Shown in pieces: positions 1 through 8,732 of a stretch of 64,000 nucleotides of DNA (positions within the stretch are counted from its first letter, which is position 1; every line of letters starts with the position of its first letter). The translations under genes and the position numbers were made by a program. The notes under the pieces were generated by a model. The model made no database searches. It had not been told where the DNA came from and saw only the letters and a program-made list of their open reading frames with translations. Source of the DNA: an uncultured Spirochaetia bacterium (GTDB lineage: Bacteria; Spirochaetota; Spirochaetia; CAKZLE01); the NCBI GenBank assembly GCA_937125225.1, contig CAKZLE010000020.1, forward strand, positions 372,001 to 436,000. Direction: 5' to 3'.

Positions 1-143
1 ATATACTGGAAAAAAGCATGCGTGGAGTAGTGGGCCCCTGCGGGGATGATATAGGCGACCTCCTCATCATAGGATGAGTAGAGTGAACAGGATGAGATGA
101 GAGCGGTAATGAACAGTAGAAGGAATATCTTTTGAAACCTCAT
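1..143 (-). CDS. Lipoprotein, N-terminal part only (runs off left edge)
   Basis: First 47 codons of a gene whose 3' part lies outside the window. The product begins MRFQKIFLLLFITALISSC: positively charged start, hydrophobic core and a lipobox ending at Cys19, so it should be exported and lipid-anchored. The visible mature part (SLYSSYDEEVAYIIPAG...) fits no family I recognise. There is no ribosome binding site ahead of the ATG; a TATAAT box ends six bases upstream, so the message is probably leaderless. It is divergent from the guanine deaminase gene. Confidence 0.6.
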   Translation of the reverse strand, partial: MRFQKIFLLLFITALISSCSLYSSYDEEVAYIIPAGAHYSTHAFFQY

Positions 144-149
144 AGTTCG

Positions 150-158
150 ATTATAGCA
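150..158 (-). promoter_or_regulatory. Extended -10 promoter of the left-edge lipoprotein
   Basis: On the minus strand TGCTATAAT is a perfect extended -10 box ending six bases before the ATG at 143. No -35 match is seen at 16-18 bp. Transcription should begin at or next to the start codon. Confidence 0.45.
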
Positions 159-232
159 TGAACAGAGAAAAATTCCTTTCATAAGATCTATATTCTGATA
201 GAATGAGGCATCTCATTCGTGGAGTTATAGAT

Positions 233-1486
233 ATGATAAGAGCATACCGAGGCGATATCGTCTACAGTGCAGATAAAGATGAACTAAGAGTCTTTGACGA
301 TAGTTATATCATAGTGAAAGCGGGTAAAGTCCTCGAGATCACAAAAAAGTTACCGCAAGAGTACAAGAATCTAGAGATCATCGATCATTCCGGGAAAATG
401 ATCATCCCTGCCTTCTCTGATATGCATCTCCATGCTTCCCAGTATTACCAACGAGGTGTGGGAATGGATAGACTCCTGCTCGATTGGCTCAATGATTATA
501 CCTTTCCGCAGGAGAGCCGGTTCGAGGATATGGGGTATGCAGAACGTGCCTATGACCTTTTTACTGAAGATCTCATCAATCATGGGACGCTTCACGCGAG
601 TATCTTCACGACCATCCATTATGAAGCTTCTGATTATCTTTTCAACCTGTTAGAGCGCAAGGGGTTGTATGCCTATGTCGGGAAACTGAACATGAATCAG
701 AACTGTCCTCCTTCTCTACGAGAGAACACGAAGGACTCAATCCTCGATACAGAGAGGTTCATCCTCGAACATCAAGGGGGTAAGACAGTAAGCCCGATCA
801 TTACCCCAAGGTTTGCCATCTCCTGTACAGAAGAACTCATACAAGGACTCGGAAGTCTGGTAAAGCGGTACAAGGTGCCAGTACAGACTCATCTGTGTGA
901 ATCCGAAGAGGAGATGCGTACTGTGAGTACTCTCTTCCCAGAGTACTCATACGATTCTGAGATCTATCTCAAGTATGGATTGATCGGGAACAGTCTGTCT
1001 CTCATGGCCCACTGTATCTACTTGGATGAGAAGGATATCAAGGTGCTCAATAGTCATGGAGGGGTTGCAGTACACTGTCCCGACTCCAATATCAATGTGA
1101 CTGCTGGTCTCATGCCTTCAGCAAGCCTTGCAGATACCGGGATGAATCTCACTCTCGGCAGTGATATCGGAGGAGGCCATGATATTCCCATATACCGTGC
1201 AGTGGCTCGGGCAGTGCAGGTCTCGAAGATTCGGGTCCAGCTTGGGTTGGATCAGCGGAAGCTCTCGTTAACGGAGGCCTTCTACTTTGCGACAAGAGCT
1301 GGGGGTGAATGCTTTGGTGAGATGGGAGCCTTCGATCAGGGGTATCATTTCAATGCACTAGTCATTGATGATGAACGATTTCGCGGTCTAGAGATCGGAA
1401 TCTCTGACAGATTGGAGAGATTCTGTTATATCGGGGATGACCGTAATATCATAGCACGGTATGTCGACGGGAAGCTGTTAGACTGA
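233..1486 (+). CDS. guaD: Guanine deaminase (amidohydrolase family)
   Basis: Converts guanine to xanthine and ammonia in purine salvage or catabolism; cytoplasmic zinc enzyme. The 417-residue protein has the metal motif HLHASQY (His65, His67), the later zinc histidine in THLCESEEE, AHCIYL, and the metal aspartate in TLGSDIGGG, all in the order of the GuaD branch of the amidohydrolase superfamily and at its usual length. The ATG at 233 is preferred over one ten codons upstream because GGAG sits eight bases before it. It is a single gene, convergent with the TSUP permease. An 8-oxoguanine or other aminopurine deaminase of the same family cannot be excluded. Confidence 0.87.
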   Translation: MIRAYRGDIVYSADKDELRVFDDSYIIVKAGKVLEITKKLPQEYKNLEIIDHSGKMIIPAFSDMHLHASQYYQRGVGMDRLLLDWLNDYTFPQESRFEDMGYAERAYDLFTEDLINHGTLHASIFTTIHYEASDYLFNLLERKGLYAYVGKLNMNQNCPPSLRENTKDSILDTERFILEHQGGKTVSPIITPRFAISCTEELIQGLGSLVKRYKVPVQTHLCESEEEMRTVSTLFPEYSYDSEIYLKYGLIGNSLSLMAHCIYLDEKDIKVLNSHGGVAVHCPDSNINVTAGLMPSASLADTGMNLTLGSDIGGGHDIPIYRAVARAVQVSKIRVQLGLDQRKLSLTEAFYFATRAGGECFGEMGAFDQGYHFNALVIDDERFRGLEIGISDRLERFCYIGDDRNIIARYVDGKLLD

Positions 1487-1495
1487 TAACTTCCA

Positions 1496-2203
1496 TCACA
1501 TATAGGCTTTGATCACCATTCTGACCACTAAGATCGTGATACTGAGCTTTATGATCAGTCCATACCATCTGCTATCGAACTTCCCGATTGCCCTCTTACC
1601 CAGGAAGTTTCCCAGGATAAGTGCAGGGATCGCCAGTAGAATATAGAGATACCACTCGAAGAGAACGAAACCTGAGAGGGTATAGATGATGATCTTGAAG
1701 ATATGGATCGGTACCTGACAGGCTGCTTTTGTGGTAACGAAACTGTCCTTCTCAAGCTTGGAGTTGAAGAAGAATGGGGCTGTCAAGGGTCCTGTCGCCC
1801 CGATGAACAATGAGAGAAACGATGATATTGCACCTACGACAAAGAACTTACCTGGAAAGTTGACACTCTTGAGGATCACAGGGAACCAGGTGAAGGTCAG
1901 CATGGCGACTGCAAGTATCAGGATCGAATAGGTCGAAGAGAAGGTCTTGTCTATGGGGAAACCCGCAAGTGATCCTATGGTGGCACCGACAGTGAACATG
2001 ATGAGGATCTTCACATCGACCTGTTTGACAGAGAGCAGAACTCGAGTCGTATTCCCAAAGAGTTGGAATACTCCATGAAGGGGTATGAGAGCTGCAGCAG
2101 GGAAGATCGGTGTCATGAATGCCAGTAACAGGATACCTCCTCCGATACCGGTCATACCTGAGATGAAGGCACTTAAGAGAACGGTGAATGGGAAGATGAT
2201 CAT
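1496..2203 (-). CDS. TSUP (TauE/SafE) family membrane permease
   Basis: Hydrophobic protein of about 235 residues with roughly eight membrane segments and the glycine-rich FISGMTGIGGGILLLAFM stretch near the N-terminus typical of TauE/SafE anion exporters (sulfite, sulfoacetate and related small anions). Substrate cannot be read from sequence. The start is uncertain: the ATG at 2203 has AAGGAG 15 bases upstream, while a TTG at 2212 has the same motif at good spacing; the frame stays open to a TTG at 2227. It stands alone between guanine deaminase (convergent) and a tautomerase (divergent). Confidence 0.8.
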   Translation of the reverse strand: MIIFPFTVLLSAFISGMTGIGGGILLLAFMTPIFPAAALIPLHGVFQLFGNTTRVLLSVKQVDVKILIMFTVGATIGSLAGFPIDKTFSSTYSILILAVAMLTFTWFPVILKSVNFPGKFFVVGAISSFLSLFIGATGPLTAPFFFNSKLEKDSFVTTKAACQVPIHIFKIIIYTLSGFVLFEWYLYILLAIPALILGNFLGKRAIGKFDSRWYGLIIKLSITILVVRMVIKAYM

Positions 2204-2379
2204 CTCAGCCAAAAGAGACTCCTTCAAAATGAACTTGAGTAGTAGAACCAGTAACCATGTTAGTATTTAGCTTATCGAAGAATGGGCAGATTGTACATAT
2301 GGCATTCTCTGTACTCTTGTTCGGAAGTTTCTATGGTATCATGAGAGATAAGAAAAACTTAGTTTCAAAGGAGGCTTGC

Positions 2380-2724
2380 ATGCCCTGTATGATCGTTCAC
2401 AGAAATTTCCCGATCGAGAAGGAGACTATTGGAGTATTACAGGATCGCTTCTGTACCATAGTAGAGAACGTACTTCATAAACCCTCAAGCTATATCATGG
2501 TCATCGTCGATGAACAGAAACCGATACGTTTTGGCGGTAGTGACGAACCTGCGCTCTTCATTGAGCTCAAGAGTATCGGTCTTCCCGGAGACTCAACCAC
2601 TCTTTTGAGTAGTGAACTCTGTAGTGCCTCAGAAGAGCTGTTATCGGTCTCAAGGGATAGGATCTATATCGAGTTCGCCGACTCTCCAAGAAATCTCTGG
2701 GGTTGGAATGGTGGGACCTTCTGA
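2380..2724 (+). CDS. MIF/tautomerase superfamily protein
   Basis: A 114-residue macrophage migration inhibitory factor homologue. MIF-family proteins use the amino-terminal proline, exposed after removal of Met, as catalytic base in keto-enol tautomerisation. Here the product begins MPCMIVHRNFP, with AAAGGAGG about seven bases before the ATG, which fixes this start although the frame is open further upstream. Other family signatures follow: FGGSDEPALFIELKSIG (MIF: FGGSSEPCALCSLHSIG), SRDRIYIEF and the C-terminal WGWNGGTF. The natural substrate of bacterial MIF homologues is not established. It is a single gene ending in a hairpin shared with the convergent msr gene. Confidence 0.87.
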   Translation: MPCMIVHRNFPIEKETIGVLQDRFCTIVENVLHKPSSYIMVIVDEQKPIRFGGSDEPALFIELKSIGLPGDSTTLLSSELCSASEELLSVSRDRIYIEFADSPRNLWGWNGGTF

Positions 2725-2757
2725 ATCAATTTGATCACTATGACTAGTGAATGGGAA

Positions 2758-2794
2758 GACCCAAGAACCCCACGTATAGGGGAGCTCTTGGGTC
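2758..2794. terminator. Bidirectional terminator
   Basis: GACCCAAGA and TCTTGGGTC enclose a second stem (CCCC/GGGG), giving a long hairpin between convergent genes. On the plus strand it is followed by a T-rich stretch (TGTCTTTATC). It probably stops both the tautomerase and the msr transcripts. Confidence 0.7.
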
Positions 2795-2805
2795 GATGTC
2801 TTTAT

Positions 2806-4014
2806 CTATCCGATGCTCTTCAGGTAGCTGCCGAACGTATTCTGCAGATCCTCGAGTTTCGGGATATCCCAATACACAATATAGGGGTGGGTAGGGTTGT
2901 TCCGAAGAAAATCCTGATGGTAGTCCTCAGCAGGGTAGAAGGTCGTTAGCGGATTCAATTGGGTGACGATCTTATCTTCAAAGATTTCCTTCTCTGTCAG
3001 ACTCTCTATATACTCTTCAGCCTGGACTTTCTGGTTCTCATCTGTATAGAATATCGCCGATCTGTAATGAGATCCCTTGTCCGGCCCCTGATAATTGAGT
3101 TGAGTGGGATCATGTGCTACGGTGAAGAACACCTCAAGTAGCCTTGGGTAATCGATCTGTTTCGGATCATAGATGATTCTCACCGATTCAGCATGTCCGG
3201 TAGTTCCTGAAGAGACCTTCTTGTAGGTGGCTGACGTTTCGTCTCCTCCACTATACCCGGAATCAACGAAGAGAACTCCTTGGAGCTGTTCGAAGACCGC
3301 TTCAACACCCCAGAAGCAGCCCCCGGCGAATATAGCCGTCTCTACCTCTTCCTGACTATAGCTATCCTGCCAATCTGAGACATCACTTCTGATGATGATT
3401 TTCCCCTCCTTCATGGGTTCTTTACCAAACAGGTGGAGAAGAGAGCCATAGCCTGACTGCTCCATCTCGTCGACAGGTATGAAGGCAAGGGAGTTTGAAT
3501 TGATACAGTAACGTAGACCAGTGGGTTCAGGTCCATCTGGGAAGACATGTCCAAGGTGAGAGTCTGCAAAGAGGCTACGGACCTCTGTCCTGACCATTCC
3601 AAAGGAGGAGTCGATGATCTCCTGGACGTTTCCTGATGAAAGGGGTCTTGTGAAACTTGGCCAACCGGTACCCGATTCGAACTTATCGATCGAACTGAAT
3701 AACGGTTCTCCTGATACGATATCCACATAGATACCCTCTTCATGATTATCCCAGAACTCGTTATTGAACGCAGGTTCGGTCCCATCGAGTTGGGTCACTC
3801 TATACTGGAGATCTGTCAGTTCTTTTTTCAATCTCTCATCTCTTGGTCTCTTCCAATCCCCATCCTCACTTCCCGGTGGTGGAAGCGCCTCTCCCTGTTC
3901 GATAGTAAGAACAGGAGGTTCGCTTTGCTCTTTAGCTCCTCTCGCTGTGAGAGAGAAGGTTATGAGGATCATTATCGTTACGATTAAAAGGATCTTTGAT
4001 TTTTCTCTGTTCAT
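2806..4014 (-). CDS. msrBA: Exported fused methionine sulfoxide reductase MsrB-MsrA
   Basis: Repairs both methionine-R- and S-sulfoxide in exported proteins. After a signal-like N-terminus (residues 1-25) comes an MsrB domain (about 60-185; [15 protein letters not shown], catalytic Cys170 in LRYCINSNS) and then an MsrA domain (about 225-380; catalytic Cys233 in GGCFWG). The order B-A is the reverse of the more common A-B fusion. These two cysteines are the only ones in the protein: the MsrB zinc cysteines and any resolving cysteines are absent, so each domain should depend directly on an outside thiol reductant. AAGGAG lies seven bases before the ATG. The thioredoxin and DipZ-like genes immediately upstream are the obvious electron donors. 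Confidence 0.92.
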   Translation of the reverse strand: MNREKSKILLIVTIMILITFSLTARGAKEQSEPPVLTIEQGEALPPPGSEDGDWKRPRDERLKKELTDLQYRVTQLDGTEPAFNNEFWDNHEEGIYVDIVSGEPLFSSIDKFESGTGWPSFTRPLSSGNVQEIIDSSFGMVRTEVRSLFADSHLGHVFPDGPEPTGLRYCINSNSLAFIPVDEMEQSGYGSLLHLFGKEPMKEGKIIIRSDVSDWQDSYSQEEVETAIFAGGCFWGVEAVFEQLQGVLFVDSGYSGGDETSATYKKVSSGTTGHAESVRIIYDPKQIDYPRLLEVFFTVAHDPTQLNYQGPDKGSHYRSAIFYTDENQKVQAEEYIESLTEKEIFEDKIVTQLNPLTTFYPAEDYHQDFLRNNPTHPYIVYWDIPKLEDLQNTFGSYLKSIG

Positions 4015-4085
4015 GATATGCTCCTTAAGCTTGAATGGTGTGTTGACAGTTGTGCTGTCAGCTTTACGATTGCTGTTCTCCTATA

Positions 4086-5804
4086 TTACCCGAAGGTAAA
4101 GGTATACAGTCTCACATGCCCCTCTATTCTCAGAGAAAGACTATGCTCTGAAACCTCCTGAAAGGAGGCAAGGTGATAGAGTCTGCTCTCTTGGGGACTT
4201 GATATTCCCTGCTGTACATCACTGGTATCAGGACCAGGTATCCCGTCGATCTCGACACTGAGAGAGCTTCCATCCTCTAGAGATTCTATGACGATAAAGA
4301 GCTCTTTACCCTCAAACTCGAGTTGCAGGCTACCACTCCCATCGATCTCGATGAAATCATTCCGGACTATCCATTCACCTTCGATCGCCCACTCTCCTAG
4401 TCCTACCTCCTTGGGTACATGATAGGCTGCTAGTTGGTCCTCTTTCATCTGTTCGGTGATCGGACCGTTAGCACGTTTATATCCAAGATATATCTCAGGT
4501 GTCCTTCTGCTGTTCAAAGGGGAATCCGTTTCTAGGAGAGCTGCCTCTTCAAGATCAGCTCCTGCCTCTATCAGTAACTCTCTGATAACCTGTTCTGATT
4601 CTTCATAGGAGCCTTCTCCGAAATGAAAGTAGCGTATCTCACCGGTATGGTCGATGAAGAAATGAGCTGGCCAATAGCGATTATTGTAGGACTGCCATTG
4701 TGCGAAGTCGTTGTCTAGTACTACTGGCCAATTGACCTCGAGTTCCTCAACGGCCTTCTTCACATTATTGATATTCCTCTCAAAGGGGAATTCCGGAGAA
4801 TGAACACCGATAATCTCGAGCCCCTGGCTTGAGTATCGATCATACCAGTCACGTAGATGGGGCAGGGTCCTGACACAGTTGATACAACTGTAGGTCCAAA
4901 AATCGATCAGAACGACCTTCCCACGAAGTTCCTCCATGGAGATTGGGCCCTCACGGTTGATCCAGGGCCCTTGTGCAATGAGAGGAGGTGCAGTCCCGAA
5001 ATCTCCGAGACGTGCATCCTTCGGGGGATCAGACCAATTGAGACTATTCCCTTCTTGATCAGATTCATTACGTTGGTCTAGGGCCTTCTGCACCAGCTCT
5101 CCGGATTCGAAGGTCGTCAGTCCTGTACCGTATTTTGGGAAGACTTCAAGTACTAGAGTCTGAAAGCTCCTATCAGCTCCTACAGCGATCATCAGACCAG
5201 CTGCGATCATGACGATCCCGAAAATCCGTTGGATTCCTGCAGTTCTTAATGAGAGCCGGGGGAATCGGTTAAGGAGTTTCCTTCCACCTGCCATGATGGC
5301 AAACATGGGAAGAGCAGTTCCTAAGGAATAGGCTGCAACGATGATCATAGCTCCACCATCGACCTGTCTGCTAACAGCCAGGCTGATCACTGATGCCATG
5401 ATGGGGCCGACACAGGGAGTCCAGACCATTCCAAGGCTGACACCGGTAAGGACTCCACCAGTGAATCCGCTCTTCTGAGAAGACCCTTTTGTTCTAACTA
5501 CTCCAGAGAGTAGCCGTTCGAGGTATAATTGTAATCTGGGTATCGTCAGCGCTAACCCGAAGGATATGATGATGACTACTGCTGCTATCCTCAGTGTGTC
5601 TGGAGATATGGAGAGCGTCTGCACTAGAGCAGATAAGGCTAGGGTGAAGATGCTGAAGCTTGCGATGAACCCGATCACTATACCGAAGGGCTTGCTTTTT
5701 CCGCCGACAGTACCTGACAGGATTATAGGGAGAACAGGAAGGATACAGGGAGAGAGTATGGTAACTACTCCTGATAGGAAGGCGAAAAAAGCAAGTAATG
5801 TCAT
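4086..5804 (-). CDS. DipZ-like protein: CcdA/DsbD membrane domain, thioredoxin domain and C-terminal domain
   Basis: Carries reducing power from cytoplasmic thioredoxin across the membrane to the outside. Residues 1-215 form a six-helix CcdA-type domain with the redox pair Cys20 (LSPCILP) and Cys131 (WTPCVGP). Residues about 280-425 form a TlpA/ResA-like thioredoxin domain with Cys307-x-x-Cys310 (SCINC). The last 130 residues are a beta-rich domain as in mycobacterial DipZ. The gene starts two bases after the upstream thioredoxin gene ends and has AAGGAG eight bases before the ATG. Its place next to the one-cysteine-per-domain MsrB-MsrA strongly suggests it reduces that enzyme. Confidence 0.9.
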   Translation of the reverse strand: MTLLAFFAFLSGVVTILSPCILPVLPIILSGTVGGKSKPFGIVIGFIASFSIFTLALSALVQTLSISPDTLRIAAVVIIISFGLALTIPRLQLYLERLLSGVVRTKGSSQKSGFTGGVLTGVSLGMVWTPCVGPIMASVISLAVSRQVDGGAMIIVAAYSLGTALPMFAIMAGGRKLLNRFPRLSLRTAGIQRIFGIVMIAAGLMIAVGADRSFQTLVLEVFPKYGTGLTTFESGELVQKALDQRNESDQEGNSLNWSDPPKDARLGDFGTAPPLIAQGPWINREGPISMEELRGKVVLIDFWTYSCINCVRTLPHLRDWYDRYSSQGLEIIGVHSPEFPFERNINNVKKAVEELEVNWPVVLDNDFAQWQSYNNRYWPAHFFIDHTGEIRYFHFGEGSYEESEQVIRELLIEAGADLEEAALLETDSPLNSRRTPEIYLGYKRANGPITEQMKEDQLAAYHVPKEVGLGEWAIEGEWIVRNDFIEIDGSGSLQLEFEGKELFIVIESLEDGSSLSVEIDGIPGPDTSDVQQGISSPQESRLYHLASFQEVSEHSLSLRIEGHVRLYTFTFG

Positions 5805-5806
5805 GG

Positions 5807-6262
5807 CTAGTTCTCCTTATCCACTATGTTCTCAAGGAGTTCTTCAGTTCCTCCTCCATTCCATTTGGTAAGGGCATTGCCACTCTTATCTATCTGGACG
5901 AACGTGTGTTGGTAGGTGATGCCGTACTTCTTCTGGAGCTCATCAGAGTTGTCATAATCGACGAGGATAAGGTTCACACCCATGAGCTCTTTACTATTAT
6001 TGGTGAAATCTTCACTGGCTTCTCTACATGAGGGACACCAGCTGGCATGAAAGAATAGTATGGTAGGTTTTTCTTCAGCGAGCATCATGGCCTTTTCAGG
6101 ACCTGTATAGTGTATGAATGGTCCGGGTTCATCTTTCATCTCTTCACTTTGCATCATCATCATGGTGTTCTCTGGTTCTTGTGGTTCTTCAGCCTGGCCT
6201 CCAGCAAAAAGGGGAGCGGCGATGATGAGAATTATTATGGTACATATGGTAAACACTTTCAT
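5807..6262 (-). CDS. Exported thioredoxin-fold protein
   Basis: Predicted 151-residue protein with an N-terminal signal peptide (MKVFTICTIIILIIAAPLFA) and, after a Met/Glu-rich linker, a thioredoxin fold with the active site WCPSC and the usual cis-proline region replaced by QHTFVQID. It lacks a lipobox cysteine. AGGAGG stands seven bases before this ATG, which is why it is preferred over an in-frame start ten codons upstream. It is the first gene of the trx-dipZ-msrBA operon and probably shuttles electrons between DipZ and MsrB-MsrA. The absence of Pro at the usual cis-proline site is unusual for a thioredoxin and would alter partner specificity. Confidence 0.85.
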   Translation of the reverse strand: MKVFTICTIIILIIAAPLFAGGQAEEPQEPENTMMMMQSEEMKDEPGPFIHYTGPEKAMMLAEEKPTILFFHASWCPSCREASEDFTNNSKELMGVNLILVDYDNSDELQKKYGITYQHTFVQIDKSGNALTKWNGGGTEELLENIVDKEN

Positions 6263-6296
6263 AGGTTTGCCTCCTGTTGCAAAGGTAAACACTGAA

Positions 6297-6318
6297 TGTC
6301 ACGAAAGTGTCACGGAAG
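6297..6318 (-). promoter_or_regulatory. Tandem 11-bp direct repeats, likely response-regulator sites
   Basis: Plus strand TGTCACGAAAG followed directly by TGTCACGGAAG (10 of 11 identical). Head-to-tail repeats at 11-bp spacing are the usual form of OmpR/PhoB-family binding sites. They lie in the 68-bp gap between the kinase gene and the thioredoxin gene, so the adjacent response regulator is the natural candidate to bind them. Confidence 0.55.
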
Positions 6319-6330
6319 ATATAAGAAAGT

Positions 6331-7791
6331 TTAAACTGTGAGAGGAAGCGTTATGGTAAAGATCGCTCCTCCTTCTGTAGAGTTCTCTGCTTCGATCGTT
6401 CCACCATGCAGTTCAGTGACCTCTTTTGCGATCGCTAGTCCCAGACCAGTACCCTTTGAGGTCCTCGTACGGCTCTTGTCTGCACGGTAGAATCGCTCGA
6501 AGATATGGGGAAGGTCTGCTTGAGGTATCCCTTTTCCTGAGTCTGATACCGATAGGATAAAATGCTTTGGGTTCTGACTCAAGGAGATTGTGATCGTACC
6601 ACTTTGCGGAGTATGTTCGATAGCATTATCGATGATATTGGTCAAAGCTCTCTCGATGAGACCGATATCTCCACTCAAGAGGGGGAGGCTGGGGTCCGGG
6701 GTATAGGCCATGGTAATCTTCTTATTGTCAGATTGGGGTCTCATCTTCAAGACGACATCCTGTACGAGTTCTGCGGCGGAGAAGGCAGATCGTTGGGGAG
6801 AGATCTGTCTAGCCTCGAGTTTGGCTAGGTCTAAGAGCTCTTCGACCATCTTCTGGAAACCTGCCACATTCTGGAGACTTATCTCTACATACTCCCTCTG
6901 TTTGTCCTCTGAGATTCGGTTCTCTGTAAGGAGCAGTGTCTCTAGATGTCCTCTGATAGAGGTCAGCGGACTTCTCAGATCATGGGAGATATTGGCAATG
7001 AGTTGGCTTCGAAACTTGTCAGATTCCTTGAGTTTATCAATACCACCCTGAATCGACTGTGCCATCTCATTGAAGGCGATACTCAATTGGGCAAGTTCAT
7101 CCTGCCCTTTGACTTCGATTCTATGTTCATAGTGCCCCTCCCCAAAGGCCTGTACACCGAGATTCAGTTTCCTCAATCGGTTTGTGAGGATGAAGAATAG
7201 GAATAATCCTGCTACAAGAGTCGCTAAAAGGGCTATGAAGAAGGTGAGTAGACCTGAACGTACGTAATAGTTCGATTGTGCCATGGCGAGAGAATGGTCA
7301 TAACTCTCTCCTCTGAGAATGACATATACCCAGCCATCTTCATTGTCTATGAGTAGGGGGGCAGCCGAGAAGGGCTTACGACTGTTTGTTGAACGAGGGT
7401 CGTCCCCGAGGATCGTCTTGAAGCCCCTACTCGAGTGAAACTGCTCAAGGGGTTCTGTATCGATACGGTCTCTGATCACGGTATCACTGCCTCCTGCAAA
7501 GTAGCAGAGTATCCCGCCAGCCTCATCGATCAGGTAGATCTCAACCATGGGGTTGAGAACCATCATATAGTGGATCGCATCCTTGATGTCTGCCTCTTGA
7601 AAGGACTCTCCTACCACCGATTCCAACTCTTTAGCTATGCTTGAGGCATATTCCCGGTTGAGCAACTGTTCGACCTCGTCAAACAGATGGCGTGAGGCAT
7701 TGAAGGCGATCATGAGACTCGCACCTCCAAGGATGAAGACAAGAAGCAGGAACAGTAGTGATATCCTTGCATAGAATGAACGTAACATCAT
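6331..7791 (-). CDS. Membrane sensor histidine kinase
   Basis: Two-component sensor of 486 residues. A first membrane helix (about 8-30), an extracytoplasmic sensor region (30-178) with a single cysteine (Cys96), a second helix (180-203), a HAMP linker, a HisKA domain with the phospho-acceptor His270 (ISHDLRSPLTS) and a HATPase domain with GxG motifs (DSGKGIPQ, GTGLGLAI). GGAGGT lies six bases before the first ATG, which overlaps the response regulator's stop as ATGA. The linkage to trx-dipZ-msrBA suggests the signal is oxidative damage to exported proteins, comparable in logic (not homologous) to HprSR with MsrPQ in E. coli; that is an inference. Confidence 0.92.
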   Translation of the reverse strand: MMLRSFYARISLLFLLLVFILGGASLMIAFNASRHLFDEVEQLLNREYASSIAKELESVVGESFQEADIKDAIHYMMVLNPMVEIYLIDEAGGILCYFAGGSDTVIRDRIDTEPLEQFHSSRGFKTILGDDPRSTNSRKPFSAAPLLIDNEDGWVYVILRGESYDHSLAMAQSNYYVRSGLLTFFIALLATLVAGLFLFFILTNRLRKLNLGVQAFGEGHYEHRIEVKGQDELAQLSIAFNEMAQSIQGGIDKLKESDKFRSQLIANISHDLRSPLTSIRGHLETLLLTENRISEDKQREYVEISLQNVAGFQKMVEELLDLAKLEARQISPQRSAFSAAELVQDVVLKMRPQSDNKKITMAYTPDPSLPLLSGDIGLIERALTNIIDNAIEHTPQSGTITISLSQNPKHFILSVSDSGKGIPQADLPHIFERFYRADKSRTRTSKGTGLGLAIAKEVTELHGGTIEAENSTEGGAIFTITLPLTV

Positions 7792-8522
7792 TGGGGTACC
7801 TCCGAACTTTCGACGAATCGGTAACCTATCCCCCAGACTGTCAGGAGGTACTTTGGATGAGAGGGGTCTGTTTCGATCTTATTACGCAGTCTGTTTATAT
7901 GTGTATTGACAGTATGCTCATACCCCTCAAAACTATATCCCCAGATGAGATTAAGGAGATCCGAACGGCTGTAGACTCTGCCGGGATTCTTTGCGAACTG
8001 GCTTAACAGTTCGAACTCTTTGACCGTCAGATCCAGCAGTTCTTCTCCTAATCTGACCTGATGTTTTGCATGATCTATGAGAATATCACCGATTCGCAGG
8101 GTCTCTAGTGATTCTTCACTCTGTTTTGCAGGGGTTGTTCTCGAAGATCGTCTGATCAGCGCATTGATTCGGGCAAGTAACTCTCTCATACTGAAAGGTT
8201 TTGTCATATAATCATCTGCTCCTAGTTCCAGACTCAGGACGAGATCGATCTCATCAGTCTTCGCAGTGAGCATGAGGATCGGTGTATCCTGATCGACTTC
8301 TCTGAGTCTTCGGCAGAGGCTTATCCCATCAAGGCCGGGAAGCATGATATCTAAAAGGATAAGATCAAAGGATCTAGAGAGAGCTCTCTTTAGACCCTGT
8401 ACCCCATCATGAACCTGTTCTGTGGTTATACCGTTACTGTTAAGATTCACTGCAACAACGCTAGAGATCTCCCGGTCATCTTCGATAATCAAAACGCTAT
8501 GAGACTCATGTGATTCAGTCAT
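7788..8522 (-). CDS. OmpR/PhoB-family response regulator
   Basis: Receiver domain with acidic pair ED (residues 14-15), phospho-acceptor Asp58 (LILLDIMLPG) and Lys in MTKPFSMREL, followed by a winged-helix DNA-binding domain (LTVKEFELLSQFA, RSDLLNLIWGY, VNTHINRLRNKIE). AGAGGAAG precedes the chosen ATG; a start ten codons upstream is possible but lacks such a site. It overlaps the kinase gene by four bases, so the pair is translationally coupled. The 11-bp tandem repeats ahead of the thioredoxin gene are its most likely target. Confidence 0.92.
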   Translation of the reverse strand: MTESHESHSVLIIEDDREISSVVAVNLNSNGITTEQVHDGVQGLKRALSRSFDLILLDIMLPGLDGISLCRRLREVDQDTPILMLTAKTDEIDLVLSLELGADDYMTKPFSMRELLARINALIRRSSRTTPAKQSEESLETLRIGDILIDHAKHQVRLGEELLDLTVKEFELLSQFAKNPGRVYSRSDLLNLIWGYSFEGYEHTVNTHINRLRNKIETDPSHPKYLLTVWGIGYRFVESSEVPQ

Positions 8523-8552
8523 GTGATCTTCCTCTATCAAAAATATAGTCAA

Positions 8553-8732
8553 TTACAGGAGGAATGACAAATATGGCTATAGCAGGAAAGAGCCTAGAGG
8601 GGCTCTCTCTTATTCCGCCTGTAGAAGATAGTATCATTGTAGCACAGGTCTCAGGAGCGATGAGCAGGTATTCAGACAGTCTTCTGAGTTCGCGAGTTCT
8701 CAGTATCCATGAATACCTTCATGAAGAGACTG
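8553..8732. other. Intergenic region between response regulator and Fe-S protein
   Basis: Holds a short hairpin AGAGCC/GGCTCT (8589-8606) that, read on the minus strand, is followed by TTTCC and may end the Fe-S protein transcript. A small plus-strand frame (8573-8749, 58 codons) is preceded by AGGAGG but overlaps the Fe-S gene end and resembles nothing; I do not call it a gene. Confidence 0.3.

Noticed and set aside
3411-3785. Long antisense open frames inside msrBA and many other genes
   Set aside because: They lie opposite or out of frame with clearly homologous genes, lack ribosome binding sites and have no recognisable domains.
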